Source: Yamagishiella unicocca
Lineage: Eukaryota > Chlorophyta > Chlorophyceae > Chlamydomonadales > Volvocaceae
Direction: 5' to 3'
Assembly: GCA_003116995.1 (NCBI GenBank)
Contig: BDSL01000067.1
Coordinates: 248,001 to 312,000 of the forward strand
Length of the DNA: 64,000 nt
The notes under the pieces were generated by a model. That model did not search any database. It had not been told where the DNA came from and saw only the letters and a list, made by a program, of their open reading frames with translations. A program made the position numbers and the translations under genes. Positions 20,606-33,240 of this stretch are shown here, in pieces (within the stretch, counting starts at the first letter, position 1; every line of letters begins with the position of its first letter).

Positions 20606-23600
20606 ATGACAAAAGAGGTTTACAACCTTCTGCAAAGACAACAAACGGGCGGCTTCTTACGGCTTGCCCCGATCATACTTGGCATGGCGTTGCTATGCAT
20701 CTCCTTGTGTCCCGCAGCCGGCAGCCTTAGTACAGAAGCCGCTTCTGACCTAGAGGATGCTAGGAATCATGTGGCTAAGGTGGGTCCATTGTCGGTCGTT
20801 GATTAGCTGACATAAGGGATGACACGTGGGTCGGCCGGTCGAAATGTATGTCAGCAGAGTAGGAAGTCGGTATTAGTGCTGAACAAGTCCAGGTTAACGA
20901 AGGACTTATCACGGTCGGCCGAAAACGAAGCGGGCGGCGTGCGGATTAGAGTGGAACCAAGCTGGTTTAGCGTTCTGACCAAAGTGGATTAGTGTAGCGC
21001 AAAACTTGAGATATGGAACTTGTCCGTGCTCATAACGTCTTAAGGTACGTGCCTCCCGCTCGAAATGCTTCTCGTCGCATCCTTCAACTGTCTCGATGGT
21101 GCGTCTCGCGCTGCGGCGTGTATCGTCGTGCACGCAGGATCGTACTGTGATCTTTGACCCCGCTCCCTACTGGCCACGTTGACCCCGCTCTCTACTGACC
21201 AGGCTGCCACCAACGGGGTTAGCAGGCGTCTCGTCCAAGCCTTAGAAGGCATGCCGCCGCTGCCAAGTCCCCCGAGCCCCAAGCCTCCACCCAAACCTCC
21301 GTCACCTCCCCCCAAACCCCCCAAGGCCCCATCGCCTCCTCCCAAGCCACCATCGCCTCCTCCCAAGCCACCGTCGCCTCCCCCCAAACCGCCATCACCT
21401 TCCCCCAAACCCCCCAAGGCCCCCTCGCCTCCGCCCAAGCCCCCGTCACCTCCCCCCAAACCACCATCACCACCTCCCCCGTCCCCGAAACCGCCCCCAC
21501 CTCCCCCTAGCCCACCGGCCCCACCCTCCGCGGGCACTTACGAACTGCTGGGGTTCAAGGCGCCTGTCATGGGGATGATTATGGTTAACTTGCCTCGTAC
21601 CCGGAAATACCTCCTGATTTCGATCAAGTCGGCCCCCGGCACCCTGGGCAAAAGCGCTGCGGTCGTAAACCTCGACACTCAGACGGTGGGTTTGCTTGCG
21701 AGCATGATGGCTGGGCGCGTTCGGTTGGTGGTTTTCTTTTCTTCAGCAAGAGCGTGTAGCAGTGCAAATGTCTTATGGGAACTACTCATTCATGCGGGGT
21801 TGCAGTGCCGTACTGCATCTTCCCCTCAACCCCCTGCTGGCTGATGATATTGGCCGCTAGTACAGGGGCGAGGGGGCAGTGCAGGGGGCTTGGATGGTGC
21901 GCTTCAGCATGGCACCGGGCCGCGGCCGCCCCTACCGCCTCCCCCTCACCCGCTTGCGAGTTCCTCCTGCTTGCTGAGGCGCCGACAGGTCCCTCCTCCG
22001 CCAACCCTCCCCGCACCCCCCATACGTCCCGCCGGCGCAGAGTACTATGTTCAACCCGCTTAAGCAGTACTTTTGTGGCGGCGTGACCATGCTAGCCGAC
22101 GGCCGACCCCTCCTGGTTGGGGGCCACACAGGCAACGGGTTCGTCGAGGACGGCCGCGAGTTCATTGGGGTGAGTGGGTTCCTTCGCGCGGCTTCAAGGC
22201 CGACTTGCGGGCCGGCGAGGGGCCAGCTGGAGTGTGCCTGGCCCGGGAATGCCCATACTGCCAAGTCGTGTCGTACTGCCAACTCTTGTCGTACTGCAGT
22301 CTTTCCCCACTACCGATATCAACAGTGCGCGAGAGCGGGTATGCCAACTATCTATTTCGACTACCCACCATTCGTATCCATACCTGCCCATTCCGCTCGC
22401 CGACCCTCCCTCCCCTGCTGCCTCCTGGCGCCTGGACGCAAACTGCTGGCCGCAGTACTACGACCCGGCTGCGGGCAACATCTCGACGTACACTAAGATG
22501 ATCTACCAAAGGTGCGCACGCGTCACATACAGCAGAGCGCACGTTGGTGGTTACCAGGTGGTTGTGGGTGTACGGCGCTCGCCACAGCACGCACGTGTCG
22601 CCCTGATGCACTTGTTGTGTTCGTTACATTCCGCTTGCTTGCGCGATAACCACCGATTGAGAACTATCTAGCCCTCCAGCGGAGCAATTCCCAAAGCAAT
22701 TAAGCAAAAGGGCGGATAGTCCCCACAGCAAGGGCGGATAGTCCCCCGCTTCTTGCTCGTTATTCCCAAAGGAGGACAGCGCTTCCACTCGCAACGCCAC
22801 ACGTGCTCCTGCCGCCTGTGCGCCACCTCTCGATGCGCTGCAGGTGGTACCCTACCCCGCTACGGCTGGCGAACGGAAAGGTGGGAGCATTCGAGCAATA
22901 CGCTAATGCTTGGGAATGAAGTACAGGCAGGCATGCGGGCATACGGCCTATGCGTTGACATGTTATTGCATCGTACGTATGTATGTACCTACCTCATTGC
23001 ATCGCCTCCTGCACTTGCGTTGCTCAGGTCATGGGGAAGGCGACCGGGTCTGCTTCCTCCCTGCTAGCTGGGTTTGCTTGTTGTCGCTAAGGTGCTTAGC
23101 ACGGTGTGTACGCGATCTGTGGGAATCCAGCAATTAACGAGCATGTGGCGCGCCCGGCACGGCAGCAACCGAGATGATTTCCGAACAGTACTACTTGAAC
23201 CATGAAGCAGGTCTTCGGTGCTGCCTCAGCAGCAACAAAATACGCGAGCGAGTGCCTCGTGCGAGTGTTCGTTCGTGCTGGCACGATCACTGTGCTTGCT
23301 TTCGTTCGATTGTTGGCTTGCAATTGTTTTGCTTGTATGTGCAGGTTCTAATCGTGGGCGGCACCTTGAACGTGGCCTGGCCTCCTGCGGCGCCCAACGC
23401 GGAACTGTTCGACCCGGAGAACCCCGGCCAAAATGTGGAGGTCACCCAGCCCCCGGTTTTCAAGGCCGCCGCGGGTCTCAACTGGTGCGTTTCTAGGATG
23501 CTTACTCTTGGCGTTGCATCTTTCAAGCAAACAAGCAGACCCACCGTCGCCAAGAGGCATACTCATCAGCTTCAAAATAAAGGGCCGATAGGATCTCTCC

Positions 23601-26600
23601 CTGCGTCGGACACGGTTCTCTTCCCCACGTAATTTACACCCCTCCCCGCCCCCCTTTCACGGCCCCGCAAAGGTACCCCTTCATAACGGAGCTGCCGCGT
23701 GGTAGGTCGGCCAGCCAGTCGATTGGGGGGGTATATATGTACATGAAAAGAATGAAGCAGTCGGGGACCGATTTCCGTAGGCAATTTGTACGAGCTGATT
23801 ATAATGGCCACTTATGGGCCACATGCTTGGGGTCCTCGCGGGATGTATGCCGGGTTGGGGGCCCTTGCTGGCCGGTGCGCGCTTCATGTTTTTTAACCGC
23901 TGGGCAACGAACCTCGACGGTTGGTTAACAACCGATATGGCCGTTGGCAGCGCACTTTCTGGCTAGCTGTGTCTACTGAGGCGCGGGGCCGTACGTGGGA
24001 ATAGTCCACGAACAGCAGCGGATGGCCTCAGGCGGCGGAGGTGGCTGGCGGTTTGGCAGCTGCACTGTTGCACACGGTACGGAGGCGGCCGAGGAAGCAG
24101 GGTGCGTCACGTCACGCACATGCATGGAGCCGTACTCTAGGACGCCGCGGAAAGTGATCCCCCACAGCCCTATATGTGCGGCTTGGCAGCGGTTGCCTCT
24201 TGGCAGGTAACGATTGCGGTTTGGCAGCGGTTGCGGTTTGGCAGCGGAATCGGTTTCGGCCAGCGGTTGCGGGCTCTGCCGTAACCCCCGATCCCGAACT
24301 TGGGGCCGTGAGGACCCGATTTCCAACACTACTTGCCCGCACCTGTCGTCCTCTGATCCGTAAGATTGGTTTTCATGTGTGGTGTGGCGCTCGGCCACTC
24401 GTGCCCTGCAGGTGAGATCCTCTGGTGGGGAAATCGAGGCGGCAGTATCACGGACAGCAACTTCAACGTGATCATGAACCTTCCGCCGCTTCCCACCAGC
24501 TTCACGTGAGTACACATTATAAGCTGTCGGCTGGAGCGGCTAAGCGCCGACCTACCGCACAAACCGTCAACCATTAGTAGGTCCCAACCGTCCACGCAGA
24601 TCGCCTTTTCCTGCTGTTTACGGGCTTATTAGGACAGCAGCAGTAGTCATTCGGGAAACTGTGCCGAGTACACCAGCCGCAGCCTTGAGGTAGATACGCT
24701 TCATGGTGGAGGTAGATCGGCTGTTTATATCCTGTTTTCCTTGGGGTTTTGGTCAGCCGGTCTGCCTCAACGTATCGGGACGGCCTCATCATCACCCGTC
24801 CGGCTCATCATCACCCGTCCGGCTCATCGGGACGGCCTCATCATCACCCGTCCGGGTGCTGAGTGCCGTCCGCTGGACAGCAGCTTCTAATTCGGTCGGC
24901 TGGTCCGCCTGAAGCTGTCGTACACATCAATGTATCTCTGCGCCACCACGCCACACTACCTTGAGGGTCAGCCGCCCCCGTCGTACAACGTACGACTCGC
25001 CCTCTTCGCATGCCGTGCAGGTACCACACCATGTACCCCTACACAGCCACAGTCACATCCACCGCGCTTCGTCCGGACGCCAACGGCGAATACAACACGT
25101 ACTCCTTCGTCGTGTTCGGCGGAGCGGTGGGTGCCAGCTAGCTGCCCTCCCATGCGCCCGCCTGCATGAGTTGCGTCCCGCAGGACACTGTGTAGTTCAT
25201 TCCTGGGAGCCAGTTCCGCTTCGGTAATATGCGCTGTGTCCGTGCCCTTCCCCGTGCACCTTGCTTGGATGAGATGCTTATCGTCCGGCTCCTTTCTTAC
25301 GTCTCTCCACACAGCTGCGACTCCTGCTTGAACCGCTGTGTGCCCTTGCTCTCGCAGCCCAATGGCAAGAACAGCACCGCACCCGCCTCCCCCTTCAGCC
25401 TGCGCTTGGACTTGTGGTACTGCGGAACCGCCATCGGCGGCATTTGCACCAGCGAGTAAGCCACGGGCGGCCGCGCCTATGCTGCCTGCTGCCTCCTGTA
25501 CCTCCTGCCACTCGCTTGCCTCCATCCGCCGCATACGTGTCAATATCTGCCGCTCATCACATGCCGGTACCTGCGACACGTGCGCCCCTGCCTGGTACAC
25601 GGGTGGTGGGTTCCGGCCCTTGCTCGTACCCACACACTCGTACCACACTCGAAGGGCCGTGCTAATCGCTACTGTACTATGCTCAGGTGGATTATCGAGG
25701 AGATGCCCGAACGCCGGGTCACGGCCTTCTCGTCAGGTGGGCTCTGCTTCTTCGGTGTTCACTGCGGCTGCTCCCCTGATGACCTGCTGCGTGTTTGTCG
25801 GGACGAGCAGTGCCGCGGCGGCTTTCCCCTGATTTGTATATTTGTTAGGACGGCCTCCAGTGCTGTCGGGCAGTTGGCTGTACGAGTGGCTCACCCTACC
25901 GGTACTGCTGCTCGCCCCCGCTGCTGCAATTCCTGCAGTGTTGCCCAACGGCAGGATCGTTGTCCACGGCGGCGCAAAGGTGAGGCGCGGTTCGATGAGC
26001 GGGCGGCGCGGCTGGGCGGCGGATGGGGGGACGGACGGACGACGCGGCTGAGCCAGTTGCTGCTCGTCGCTTGCTTGCAGCACTGCGCTGTTGCTGCCGC
26101 TTGCTGCGTCCCGCCCTCCATGCATCTGGCGGCGTCGGGGTCCCTCTATTCTCTGACCGATTGGTGTCGTCGAGTGATGCCGGCTTTTCTCCTCGCAACC
26201 GCCGCCGTAACTGTCTGGAGGGGGCACGTTGCTTTATTCGGCGCCTCAGGCCCCAGATACGACCAGCGCTCCTGCCAACCGACCCTTGCGTGCCCGCGCC
26301 CAAAAAGCTGAGCACCCCCACACGCTGGCGGCTGCAGCTAGCCTGCTAGGCTGCTGCTGACCCGCAATCCCCCTTTCAAGTCCCGAAACGCCGTTCCGAC
26401 ATGTACCGCCGTGCATGCACACGGTCTTTCTTGATGAGGACACGTACCTGCGTGTCAATGCGCATGCTGGTTGTTTGCCTCGCAGCTTGGATTGGCCGGC
26501 AGCAGGTTCATGTCGGGAGCGTACAGAGCGAGCGACCCAGCGGACCGCGACCTCGTGTACGACCCGCTGGCGCCCCTGGGGCAGCGCTACACGATGACGG

Positions 26601-28462
26601 GATCCATCGGTACGAGCGATGCCACCAGCGAAGCGAAGTGCCGTACAGCTAGCGTAGTGCAGCAGCACCCAGAATGATTCGATGAAATAGTGGCCAATGT
26701 TGCACTGGGCCGGTGTGTGTATGTGGCCCCTAGATATGCACGTACGTACCAGCAGCACTACGTGGTGCGCCATCCCGCGCTCTCTGTCTTCTCGGCGTCG
26801 GCCCGGCGCAACCACACTTACCTACACGTGCGAGGATGTGATTGACAAGCTGTTGTCACGCAACGGAGGCTCCAGGCTAGCCCGGCCGAAGCGCGCTATA
26901 GACAGTTGTTGTTCTTGTTGTGTTGCTCGTGATTGTTCATATTGCTGCTGCTGATGCCGCTGCCGCCGACGCTGCCACCGCCATTGCTGCCAACTATCCG
27001 TACATTCAGTTGTCATCCGGGTCTACCACTCCACCATATGCCTGGACGTGACCGGGAAGCTCCTTTCAGCTGGCTGCGAGTTCTGCGGCATGCCAGTGGT
27101 GAGAGGGATGACAGGTTGTTCTAGGTGTCAGGCTAAGCAGGAGGAACACGGGAACGGGTCCCCCTGGGGGGGGGTCAGCGTGGCACTACTGGTAATGGCA
27201 CACGGGCTGACCGTTACGACATTTCAGGCTGATTACTGTTACAGAACTAAGGGCGGACTGTTATTGCACTATCATTGCACAACGGGATGCTGACTGTTGT
27301 TGCATGTACGTAGGGCTGGCTATTTTTACACGAAGGGCTGCCTGCTGATGTTACACTCAGGGCTTACACTACGTGACGCCCCACATAACACGCACTTGTC
27401 CCTGACAATCCTTTCCTATGTGTCCCGCTGCCGCAGCCACCTGGCATCTCCCCGAACCCAGACGGCGACAACGAGAGGCGCCTGACGATGGGCACTCCCT
27501 CCGAGATCGCACCCGGCATCGAACGTCCGGCCATCACCACCGGTCCGAGTGTCGTCATTCGCGGCACGTAAGTGGCAGAGGCGTTTTATTTCGGGCATGC
27601 CGTTCGATCCCCTCGCAACGTACGAACGTGCCTCTAACGCTAGGTTGATTGCTTGGGCTTGGCGACGATTGTCTGCGGCGCTGCGTGGCCCTTCCTACAC
27701 AAACCGATTCTCGTACATCACCATAAGACCCTGATCGGCTCGGTTGTATTGCATCACAACCTTAATCGACTCAATTGTCTTGCGTCACCACAGAAGCCTA
27801 ATAGCTTGGATGTCTTGCATCACAACCTTTATCTGCTTGAGTGTCTTGCATCACCATACAACCCTAACCGGCTGGGGGATAAGGCGCGAGCTGGTGATCA
27901 AACCAGCCTACCTTCCCCCGTCCTACCCTGAAGTTTACCCTTGTCGTCTCCGAGCAACCAGCCAGCTGGTGTCCCGTCCAATGCGCCCCAATACCAATTG
28001 TGCGCCGACCTTGCAGGGAGTTTGACGTATCATACACGTACGGCGGCAGCATCACCGGGGCTACGTTCGTTGCGCCTTGCGCCTCAACGCACTCGATTAA
28101 CATGAACCAGAAAAACGTCTTCCTGGTGCGTTTCAAGCCTGTCGTCGCCGCTTCGCCCCTTGTGTACAAAATCGCTTTACGCCAGGAAGGAAACCGTGTG
28201 TACCGGTACATGGAAGTGTGAAACACACGTCCAGCGAGCCGTACCGAAGCCCCGCCGATAATTAATCCGTTGCTTTACTTCGTTGCCGCAGGTGGTTGTA
28301 TCTAACGAGAACGGCGTCATCAGGCTCCGCGCCCCCCCCACGGCCCAGCCTGCGGTCGCGCCCCGCGGCGACTACATGCTGTTCTTGGTGGGAGACGCGA
28401 CCCTGAACGGCAACACCTACAGCGAGGGCCACTGGCTGCGACTGGAGGAGGGGCCTGCATAG
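20606..28462 (+). CDS. Secreted copper-radical oxidase A (glyoxal/galactose oxidase type), Pro-rich stalk
   Basis: Seventeen exons, all phases consistent: 20606-20779, 21203-21685, 22041-22169, 22456-22511, 22844-22880, 23345-23484, 23673-23701, 24412-24505, 25021-25126, 25358-25455, 25687-25736, 25939-25979, 26486-26609, 27010-27098, 27437-27567, 28017-28125, 28292-28462 (TAG); 686 residues. The N-terminus has a signal-peptide core (LAPIILGMALLCISL). Residues 76-166 are a Ser-Pro-Lys-rich stalk, probably Hyp-glycosylated as in volvocine wall proteins. A Kelch-type oxidase domain follows, with C231 (FCGGVTMLADGR) and Y283 (RWYPTPLRL) as the Tyr-Cys cofactor, Y526-H527 (VYHST) and H619 (STHSINMNQ) as copper ligands. 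The family oxidises aldehydes or primary alcohols to give H2O2, outside the cell; the substrate cannot be read from sequence. Exon 4 begins at Tyr-Tyr-Asp-Pro because upstream sequence loses frame in copy C. Confidence 0.9.
21251..21530 (+). repeat. Coding minisatellite for the Pro-rich stalk (gene A)
   Basis: Units of the type CCCAAGCCACCATCGCCTCC, about 21 bases, encode Ser-Pro-Pro-Pro-Lys-Pro-Pro. Equivalent arrays lie in B (about 50075-50350) and C (about 57121-57325). The stalk is 91 residues in A, 92 in B and 67 in C, so unit number changes between paralogues. Confidence 0.9.
24770..24856 (+). repeat. Tandem repeat in intron 8 of gene A
   Basis: Units of CTCATCATCACCCGTCCGG and CGGGACGGCCTCATC alternate about four times. 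It lies between exons 8 and 9, and I did not find it at the same place in B or C. Confidence 0.8.
27715..27875 (+). repeat. Degenerate ~31-bp tandem repeat in intron 15 of gene A
   Basis: About five imperfect units containing GTCTTGCATCACAACC lie between exons 15 and 16. A weakly related phrase is near 63885 in the corresponding intron of gene C. Confidence 0.65.
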
Positions 28463-29010
28463 GGCCTTTAACGCTACCGGATGGCGCACGCACGCATAGG
28501 TTTCCGTGCATTCAATTTTTTCCGTGCGTGCTCTTGACACGTTCAAATCTCTGAGTGGGTGGATGTCTAAATTAACTTGATTTGTGGTGACGGCGAGTTA
28601 TTGTTTACATGAAATCTGCATGTCTGGTGATTACGGACTAGGTGGGATTTGCAGCGCATCAGAGGCTCCACGGGTACCAGGTGTGCACGAATGCAGCGGC
28701 CCTCGCGTCAATGCCGATCCGTTCACGATTGATTGATGCCAAGCTCTTGGAGCTCGTAAGGCCCAGACGAGCCAGGAGGCTCATGGACCGCTAACCAGCG
28801 GAATTCACACTACATACATGTGCATCGGCGTACTGCTGCGTATTAGTCGTCGCAGCCAACTGCCAACTGTCACCTACCTTCTGGAATTCCCACTGTCTTG
28901 CTAGGGACTCTATGCTGGGTTCGAAGTACGCCCTAGACGTCGTCGAAACATGGTCGAATTTTGTCTTCCGGAATACTGTACGTAGCTCGGACTGAGAAGT
29001 TGCGTGTTCA
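28463..29010 (+). repeat. Gene A downstream flank, matching gene B flank in inverse orientation
   Basis: Sequence after the stop codon, including the blocks near 28610-28710 and 28850-28990, aligns with the reverse complement of about 44000-43490 downstream of gene B. Examples are GGGACTCTATGCTGGGTTC near 28900 and its counterpart near 43605. The duplicated unit therefore includes at least 500 bases of 3' flank. No further ORF was recognised. Confidence 0.8.
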
Positions 29011-29570
29011 TGTTATAATGATTGATTTGCTAGAACGTATAGCGCAGGAAAGTTGGTAGTTTTCAGCGGAGCTGGAACATGGCACAGGAAGTTGGTAGTA
29101 TGCAGCGGAATTTGAACATGTGGAGCTGGAACCCCTTCACTTCGGATGCCGGTCTCGGGGTCGGGCGGAAGTATATGGCTGCGGCCCTGAATGATTTGTG
29201 TTCCCCGGCATGGAGCTGCATGTTTCCGGGATCCGGCGTGGGTGGAGCTATAGAGCTCCGGTCGCATCGGCGGGGCTGTGCGGCTCTGGATCGATGTTCC
29301 TCTTGGTAGAAACTGGGAACGGCTTGCGGTGAATTAGCTGATCAGTTGCAGCTTTCAATTTCGCATTTGTGACTCCATCAGGTAGCACAGTCCAGCCACT
29401 GAATGGTCGACGTCTTCCTTATTCGGTAACATCATTGAGGCGTGTGATTGCAGGTGATTGTAACCAAGCACTGGGCTTCAGACCGTGTCCCGGATGGCCG
29501 GTGCTCCAGCGGGAGCTCCCTTTTTGCACTTTATTTCGGTCTGGGTGTCATGCCCCACAGCAGGCTTCGG
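29011..29570. other. Spacer without recognised features
   Basis: No convincing ORF or RNA gene. Near 29040-29110 a phrase (AGGAAGTTGGTAGT with AGCGGAGCTGGAACATG) is partly repeated. Confidence 0.4.
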
Positions 29571-29599
29571 CCGTCACGGACACTAGGTGTAACACTGTT

Positions 29600-30322
29600 C
29601 CCGGCCGCTCCAGGAACGCGTATCTGGGCATGACGGTTGGAGTGAAATATCTCGCGAGTGTGTTGTTAGGTATGTTTCGTTGACACTAAGTAACGGACGT
29701 CGTCTTATGTCGTCTGGTAACTTTCGGTGTTGGGTGGAAGCTGGCTCACGATCGGGGCTGCAGGGATAAGGTGCGCACATCGGGCCCACAGAGCCTCCGC
29801 CGCCTTAGCACGAGCGGGATGCCCCGTGCCTGGGGCCATAACCGCATTCCCGGCCGTGCTGTTCGTGCTTTTCGTGCTGTTCGTGCTTTTCTGACCGTCG
29901 TGGCCGACTCCAGGCCTGACTGTCGTGCGCTGTCGTTAGCGCTCAGGCTACAACGGACCAGGTCGTCGGCACGTTAGCAGGTGAACGCCGCAAGTCGCTA
30001 CCTCTTCCAGGGTCTGCCCCGGGTATCCTGACTCCCGACCGAAGCGCGGCCCACAGCTGCACTATTGCTTGGAGGGGCAATTATGCTCGACACTGTTGTT
30101 ACACGTCTGCAACTGGGCACCTCGTGCGAGAGGATACTTTGAGCACGGCCGGGAATACCAGATGTGGCATCCCGCTCGTGCTAAGGCGGCGGAGGCTCTG
30201 TGGGCCGGATGTGCGCACCTTATCCCTGCAACTCCGATCGTGAGCCAGCTACCACCTAACACCGAAAGTTACCAGACGACATAAGACGACGTCCGTTACT
30301 TAGTGTCAACGAACCATACCTA
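29600..30322. mobile_element. Foldback element with long terminal inverted repeats, copy 1 (right end cut off)
   Basis: The block 29668-29822 is the near-perfect reverse complement of 30168-30322. The left arm continues outward to about 29606, and its partner is missing here because the right arm stops at 30322, where LINE sequence begins. Copy 2 (41141-41227 plus 42424-42722) retains the missing end, so the full arm is about 215 bases. No transposase ORF is present, so the element is non-autonomous. Confidence 0.78.
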
Positions 30323-31385
30323 AGGCCGGAGGCCCAGGCGTGTCGTATAGGAGGCCCAGGCGGAGGCCCAGGCGTGTCGTGTAGGATCGCCTGAGTTTTT
30401 GGTGGCCGAGGTAGCCGCAGTACTGAAGGCCGACACCCCGGGCAAATCGCCAGGGTGGGATGGTATTCCCTCGGAGCTTTACAAAGCATGCCATACACAG
30501 ATAGCACCGGTGTTGGCCGACGTCTTCACGGCAGTGGATCAGTCAGGCCAGGTGCCCCCGGGGTTCCTGGATGGCGTGATAACAATCCTGTACAAGAACC
30601 GGGGAGCGCTTACAGCTCAGGGCAGCTATCGGCATATTACCCTGCTGTGTACAGATTATAGGGTGCTGACTAAGGTGTTGGCCTCCCGGCGGGGACCGGT
30701 GTTGGGAGCGAGGTGTTACCTCGCTCGAACAATCGGCATTCTTGCCAAAGCGCCTTATTGGGGCCAATGTTGTTGTAACGGTTGGGGCCAATGTGTTGTT
30801 CCTGCGGCAGATTCCCCATCTCATTGCACAACAAGGTCGGTCATTGCCAAAGAATACGATTCTTTGGACAGAGACTTCCTGTATGAGGCGATGGAGGCGA
30901 TGGGGGCGGGTGCGGGGTTGATGTCCTGGACTCGGGTCTTGCTGACCGACACCAGGTCGTTGGCGGTGGTCAACGGGCACAAGTCCCGCCTGGTATCTAT
31001 AGAGGCGGGGTTACGGCAAGGCTGCCCGCTGGCACCTTTGTTGCATTTGTTTGTTGCCCAGGCTCTCCTTTGCTGGTTACAGCAACAGGGGGTTGGCATC
31101 CGGCTTGCGGAAGGGGCGGGCCCCATAACCACCGTGGTGCAGTTTGCCGACAACGCTCAGGTACTGTTGGAGGGGGCAGCGCAAGTGCCTGCTTTTCTGG
31201 CGTCCATGGAGGTATACGCTCAGGCTTCTGGGCAACGGCTGAACCTGGATAAGGTTGAGCTACTGCCAATTGGCGTCGAGGGACCTCGCCCGCATGACAT
31301 GGGAGGGTTGAAGGTCGTAGCATTGGCCACGGCGCTAAATCTGCCGTTTACTGACGTAGGGGCGTCCCCGGTGTTGGACTGGGAG
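30323..31385 (+). pseudogene. LINE reverse transcriptase fragment, family 1 (+)
   Basis: The plus strand encodes a non-LTR reverse transcriptase from the conserved KSPGWDGIPSELY start motif, through ILYKNRG, YDSLDRDFLYEA and LRQGCPLAPLL, to VQFADNAQVLL and the NLDKVELLPIG block. One frame (30399-31409) stays open. However, residues between about 30700 and 30850 are out of frame relative to the minus-strand relative at 31600-31900, so compensating indels have replaced the fingers segment. The catalytic box reads FADN, not FADD or YADD, so it is inactive. There is no endonuclease or 3' end; the copy is cut at both sides. Confidence 0.85.
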
Positions 31386-31395
31386 ACACAAAGGT

Positions 31396-32310
31396 TGTTG
31401 TTTTTGTAACGGTTACAGTGGGTTCCAGGCCAAGAGGTAGAACCATCGGGCACATCCCATGGCAGCAGTAATAGCCGCCAGGACTACCACATCCCAGATG
31501 CAGGACTGTACCCCGGTAGGTGCTTGCACCAACCAAACTTGCGCCCGTGTCACCCCTGCACCGAGCGAGCTGCTGGGTCTGCACCGACCTGGTGTCAGTC
31601 AGCAATACCCGTGTTCAGGACATCAACCCCACACCCGCCCCCATCACCTCCGGTCGCCTCATACAGGAAGTCTCTGTCCAAAGAATCGTATGCTTTGGCA
31701 ATAATGTCCAGGAACGCCAATACACACGACCGACCTTGTTGTGCCATGAGGTGGGGAATCTGCCGCAGGAACAACACATTGGCCCCAATAAGGCGCTTTG
31801 GCAAGAATGCCGATTGTTCAAGCGAGATAACACCTCCCAGCACTGGTCCCAGCCGGGAGGCCAACACCTTAGTCAGCACCCTGTAGTCTGTACACAGCAG
31901 GGTAATATGCCGATAGCTGCCCTGAGCCGTACGTAAGCGCTCCCCGGTTCTTGTACAGGATTGTGATCATGCCATCCAGGAACCCCGGGGGCACCTGGCC
32001 TGACTGACCCACTGCCATGAAGACATCGGCCAACACCGGTGCTATCTGCGTACGGCATGCTTTATAAAAGCTCCGAGGGAATACCATCCCACCCTGGCGA
32101 TTTGCCCCAGGTGATGGCCTTCAGTACTGCGACTACCTCGGCTACCAAAATCTCAGGCGATCCTACACGACACGCCTGCTGGGCCTCAGGAATACGCAGA
32201 TTCTGGGCACGCAGGGCCACAATGACCTCCTCCCATGCCTCCGATGACACATGCGGCGGTGCCCTGCACACCTCGCGCCAGTACTCCGCCGCAGACGAGG
32301 AGGGCCGTGA
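31396..32310 (-). pseudogene. LINE reverse transcriptase fragment with 3' end, family 1 (-)
   Basis: Reading from 32310 downwards: a pre-RT segment (WREVCRAPPHVSSEAWEEV), KSPGWDGIPSEL, frame change, FLDGMITILYKNRG, frame change, QSAFLPKRLIGANVLFLRQI and LAFLDIIAKAYDSLDRDF. The copy then jumps near 31590 to C-terminal sequence (GDTGASLVGAS) and the family-1 3' end (MCPMVLPLGLEPTVTVT frame). It ends near 31400 in GTAACCGTTACAAAAACAAC. The RT active-site region and the Cys/His domain are deleted. Confidence 0.82.
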
Positions 32311-32329
32311 AGGCCCAGGTGGCAGGAAG

Positions 32330-33240
32330 GCGGCCAACGAGGGCGTCGACATGGGCCAGGCCCATGGCCCCATCCCGCATCGAGGCCGGGACGGGGTGGG
32401 CGGGGGAGAGACGGAGGACGTCCGGACCCGGCCCAGGGCATTGTAGCACTGGACGGCGACACCCACGGTATCCAGCCCACGCAGTTGGGCGAGGTCGGGG
32501 AAGTCGGCCTCCAGGCCCCGGCCGGTGGCATCGACCAGGAGGGGGTTGCCCCCGAGGGGCGCCGAGAAGCACCAGGGTCCCGGGGCGGCCAGGGTGGGGT
32601 CCAGGATGGTGACGAGCGGGAGATGGGCGAGCGCCATAAGCAGCTGGTCGAGGGCCGGGGAGCCCCCTGGGAGGGGCCGGCCGAGCACCAGCGGGGCGGC
32701 GGTGGTGCGGGCATCACCATGGAGGGGCAGGAGGCACAGGGGGTGGGCCAAGGGGGGGCCGTGGCATAGGAGGGCGAGGAAGAGCTGGGGCCACTGGGGG
32801 GCGGATGGCAGGAGGCCTCACGCGCCGGCCAGGCCCCGGATGGCCAGGATGGCATGGTGAGCCTGGACATGGGCTACGAGGGGGAGGAGGCAGAAGCCGA
32901 CAGCGGAGGGGGGCAGGGCGAGGTAGAGCAGGCTGGCTCTGGCAGGGACCCGGTTGGCGCGGGCCTGATGTGCGGTGGGGGTGCAGCGGCGGTCGACAAA
33001 GGCGGCGGTGGTGGGCTGAAGGGCCGCCCGCAGGTCGGGGGGGGAGGCCGACGAACTCCATGTGGTAGAGGACACGGCTGATGGCATAGCCTGAGGCGGC
33101 GAAGGCACGGCCGAAGGCGGAGAGGGGCAGGGTGGCAGCACGCTGCAGGTGGCCGTAGACCTGGTCGAAGTCCACAGGGTACGGTCCCGGGGCACCAGCG
33201 GTGAAGGGGATGACAGATGGAGGTGGAGGGGACAACCTTT
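32330..33240 (-). pseudogene. LINE post-RT domain fragment, family 1 (-)
   Basis: Minus-strand frames give LPLSAFGRAFAASGYAISR, VLYHMEFVGLPP, LAHLPLVTILDPTLAAPGPW and DLAQLRGLDTVGVAVQCYNA. These match the segment that follows the RT core in LINEs, and also plus-strand sequence at 38750-39340. Because a post-RT fragment lies 5' of a pre-RT fragment, this is a separate insertion from 31396-32310. Confidence 0.72.

Noticed and set aside
22326..22455. A longer exon 4 in the oxidases beginning before the Trp-Arg-Leu-Asp segment
   Set aside because: Copy C has a 4-base difference that breaks the frame and B diverges sharply there; GCCGCAG just before Tyr-Tyr-Asp-Pro gives matching phase and equal 56-base exons in all three copies.
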